The notes under the pieces: generated by a model | What the model was told of the DNA's origin: nothing | The model's input: the letters and a program-made list of their open reading frames with translations, nothing else | Database searches by the model: none | Translations under genes and position numbers: made by a program | From: Candidatus Bathyarchaeota archaeon | Lineage (GTDB): Archaea; Thermoproteota; Bathyarchaeia; 40CM-2-53-6 | DNA: 64,000 nt | Direction: 5' to 3' | Assembly (NCBI GenBank): GCA_005888735.1 | Contig: VBBN01000031.1 | Location: 1 to 64,000, forward strand | Shown: piece after piece, positions 62,842-64,000 of the stretch | Position numbering within the stretch: position 1 is the first letter of the stretch | Layout of the letters: every line of letters starts with the position of its first letter

Positions 62842-63819
62842 CTAGTCCTCGTTTGACCGAGGCTCGTTCTCCAGGACTTGTTCTATTTGCTCCATAACTT
62901 CGGGTTCAAGTTTCGGTACAATGTCAGGCGCTTTCATGTTTTCGACGACCTGCTCTGGCCGGGTAGCTCCAGTGATCACTGTACTGACGTTCGGATTTTT
63001 CAAACACCAAGCCAATGCTAGTTGAGCCATTGTGCAGTCCAAGTTTTTGGCTATCGGCTCAAGCTGTTTGACCTTCTCTATGTTCTTGGGTGTCATAACG
63101 CTCTCTCGTAGCCACTCGTATCCTGCCAGCGTAGCCCGTGAACCTGGAGGTGTTCCTTTGTTGTATTTCCCGCTTAGCAGGCCGGAGGCAAGCGGGCTCC
63201 AAATTGTCGTGCCCAATCCAATCTCCCGGTACAACGGCAAATACTCCATCTCCAAGCGATCCCGGTGGAACATATTGTACTGCGGTTGTTCCATCTGTGG
63301 AGGGGTCAGTCCAAGCTCTCGAGCTATCCAGTGGGCGCGCATGATGTCAGCAGCACTCCACTCCGAGGTCCCCCAGTAGAGGATCTTTCCCTGATGAACC
63401 AGGTCGTCCATAGCGCGCACTGTCTCTTCGATCGGAGTGTTCGGGTCTGGGCGGTGGCAGAAAAACAGGTCCAGGTAGTCAAACTGCAAACGTCGCAGCG
63501 AATTCCGGCAAGCCTCAAAGATGTGCTTGCGAGACAGTCCCCTATCATTGGGACCCTCTCCACCCCAGAAAACCTTGCTCGAAACGACAATGCTTTCGCG
63601 ACGCCAGCCTAGCTTCTTGATCACATTTCCCATCACGGTCTCGGCATTTCCGTGAGCATATGCTTCCGCGTTGTCGAAGAAGTTCACCCCAGCATCATAG
63701 GCTCTCGACATGCATTTCACAGCGACCTCTTCTCCAACCTGCCCTCCGTAGGTCACCCAGGCACCGAGAGACAGCTCACTGAGCTTGAGTCCGGCACTAC
63801 CTAGCCTGCGATAATTCAA
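62842..63819 (-). CDS. Aldo-keto reductase, potassium-channel beta-subunit type
   Basis: 325 residues, TTG start. Catalytic tetrad: Asp in [11 protein letters not shown], Tyr in the same segment, Lys in VVSSKVFWG and His in LFFCHRPDP. The NADP-binding end [16 protein letters not shown] is present. The sequence is closest in pattern to KvBeta/YghZ-like reductases of aldehydes such as methylglyoxal. The gene lies upstream of the sufC operator on the same strand but is probably a separate transcript. Confidence 0.88.
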   Translation of the reverse strand: MNYRRLGSAGLKLSELSLGAWVTYGGQVGEEVAVKCMSRAYDAGVNFFDNAEAYAHGNAETVMGNVIKKLGWRRESIVVSSKVFWGGEGPNDRGLSRKHIFEACRNSLRRLQFDYLDLFFCHRPDPNTPIEETVRAMDDLVHQGKILYWGTSEWSAADIMRAHWIARELGLTPPQMEQPQYNMFHRDRLEMEYLPLYREIGLGTTIWSPLASGLLSGKYNKGTPPGSRATLAGYEWLRESVMTPKNIEKVKQLEPIAKNLDCTMAQLALAWCLKNPNVSTVITGATRPEQVVENMKAPDIVPKLEPEVMEQIEQVLENEPRSNED

Positions 63820-63927
63820 GTGCTAACACTAAGTGCCATGAGATTCGGGCCCATTATTATCCTGAACGGAATTGAGCCAACCTAACCCCGGTACATCCAC
63901 GTGAAGGTTAGCATCTCGGAGGCTTCG

Positions 63928-64000
63928 ATGAGTTTCGGAGAACTGACGCTGATGAACCCGAGTTCACTTTACATATTCTGCGTAGGGATTGTATTCCTTG
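63928..64000 (+). CDS. Start of a membrane protein, cut by the window end
   Basis: An ATG at 63928 follows a GGAGG site (63917-63921) at ideal distance. The 24 visible codons turn hydrophobic at once (SSLYIFCVGIVFL), as in a first membrane helix or signal. Family unknown. A GTG at 63901 in the same frame is possible. Confidence 0.45.
   Translation, partial: MSFGELTLMNPSSLYIFCVGIVFL

Noticed and set aside
1-64000. CRISPR array, insertion sequence or integrase
   Set aside because: No regularly spaced repeats, no transposase or integrase motifs and no terminal inverted repeats seen by eye.

Overview
The window is archaeal. It carries an archaeal RNA polymerase block (H, an unsplit B, and A' and A'' fused in one 1286-residue chain) with L30e and NusA. 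It also has aIF1, CarS (CDP-archaeol synthase), RadB, an archaeal Clp1/Grc3 polynucleotide kinase, a PAC2 proteasome chaperone and a serine tRNA with a canonical 37/38 intron. Fused RpoA is known mainly from Thaumarchaeota/Nitrososphaeria and a few related TACK lineages, so I place the source there or close by. This is inference: there is no 16S gene and no ammonia-oxidation gene here. TTG and GTG starts are common, and several starts overlap the previous stop (GTGA or ATGA).

Layout. 1-2.1 kb: end of an ABC importer operon (ATPase and a two-domain permease). 2.9-9.0 kb: the phosphate operon pstS-pstC-pstA-pstB-phoU on the minus strand, divergent from an AbrB-PhoU regulator. 9.1-10.2 kb: aquaporin-arsC, a likely arsenate reduction/arsenite exit pair. 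10.2-14.8 kb: aIF1, a Rieske protein, a membrane protein, VOC, tRNA-Ser, DJ-1, CDF and an orphan DNA methyltransferase. 14.9-23.1 kb: rpoH-rpoB-rpoA-rpl30e-nusA. 23.5-31.8 kb: accessory enzymes, including a SufR-like regulator, SDR, QueA, two RibD/DHFR-like reductases, an arylamine N-acetyltransferase and an AlaX editing protein. 31.8-36 kb: a double KaiC/GvpD-like ATPase, a secreted protein, isolated rps12 and a small zinc-finger protein. 36-49 kb: gcvT, a cbs-like and cgl-like pair (transsulfuration), GNAT, a C45 acyltransferase, carS, radB, Clp1, a lysine methyltransferase, MscS, PAC2, rhodanese, phosphoesterase and a possible PAC4. 49-55.8 kb: HD hydrolase, small zinc proteins, membrane proteins, PfkB kinase, MBL hydrolase and SOD. 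56.2-62.8 kb: a complete SUF iron-sulfur locus in two convergent operons, sufB-sufD-Rieske (plus) and sufC-sufA-sufS-sufU (minus). 62.8-64 kb: an aldo-keto reductase and the start of a membrane protein.

The strongest new signal is a near-palindromic element, TATRACRTAYGTCATAAT, that sits in the same orientation in front of both suf operons and nowhere else that I noticed. It looks like a shared promoter/operator for Fe-S assembly. A SufR-like regulator with the expected three-cysteine spacing lies 29 kb away.

Four otherwise well-conserved genes (pstA, the aquaporin, alaX and sufB) are broken by small indels. In sufB about 31 nt are missing, and with them the conserved E-H-E region. Several single-base indels in one window point to assembly error as the first explanation, but the sufB lesion is larger and deserves checking.
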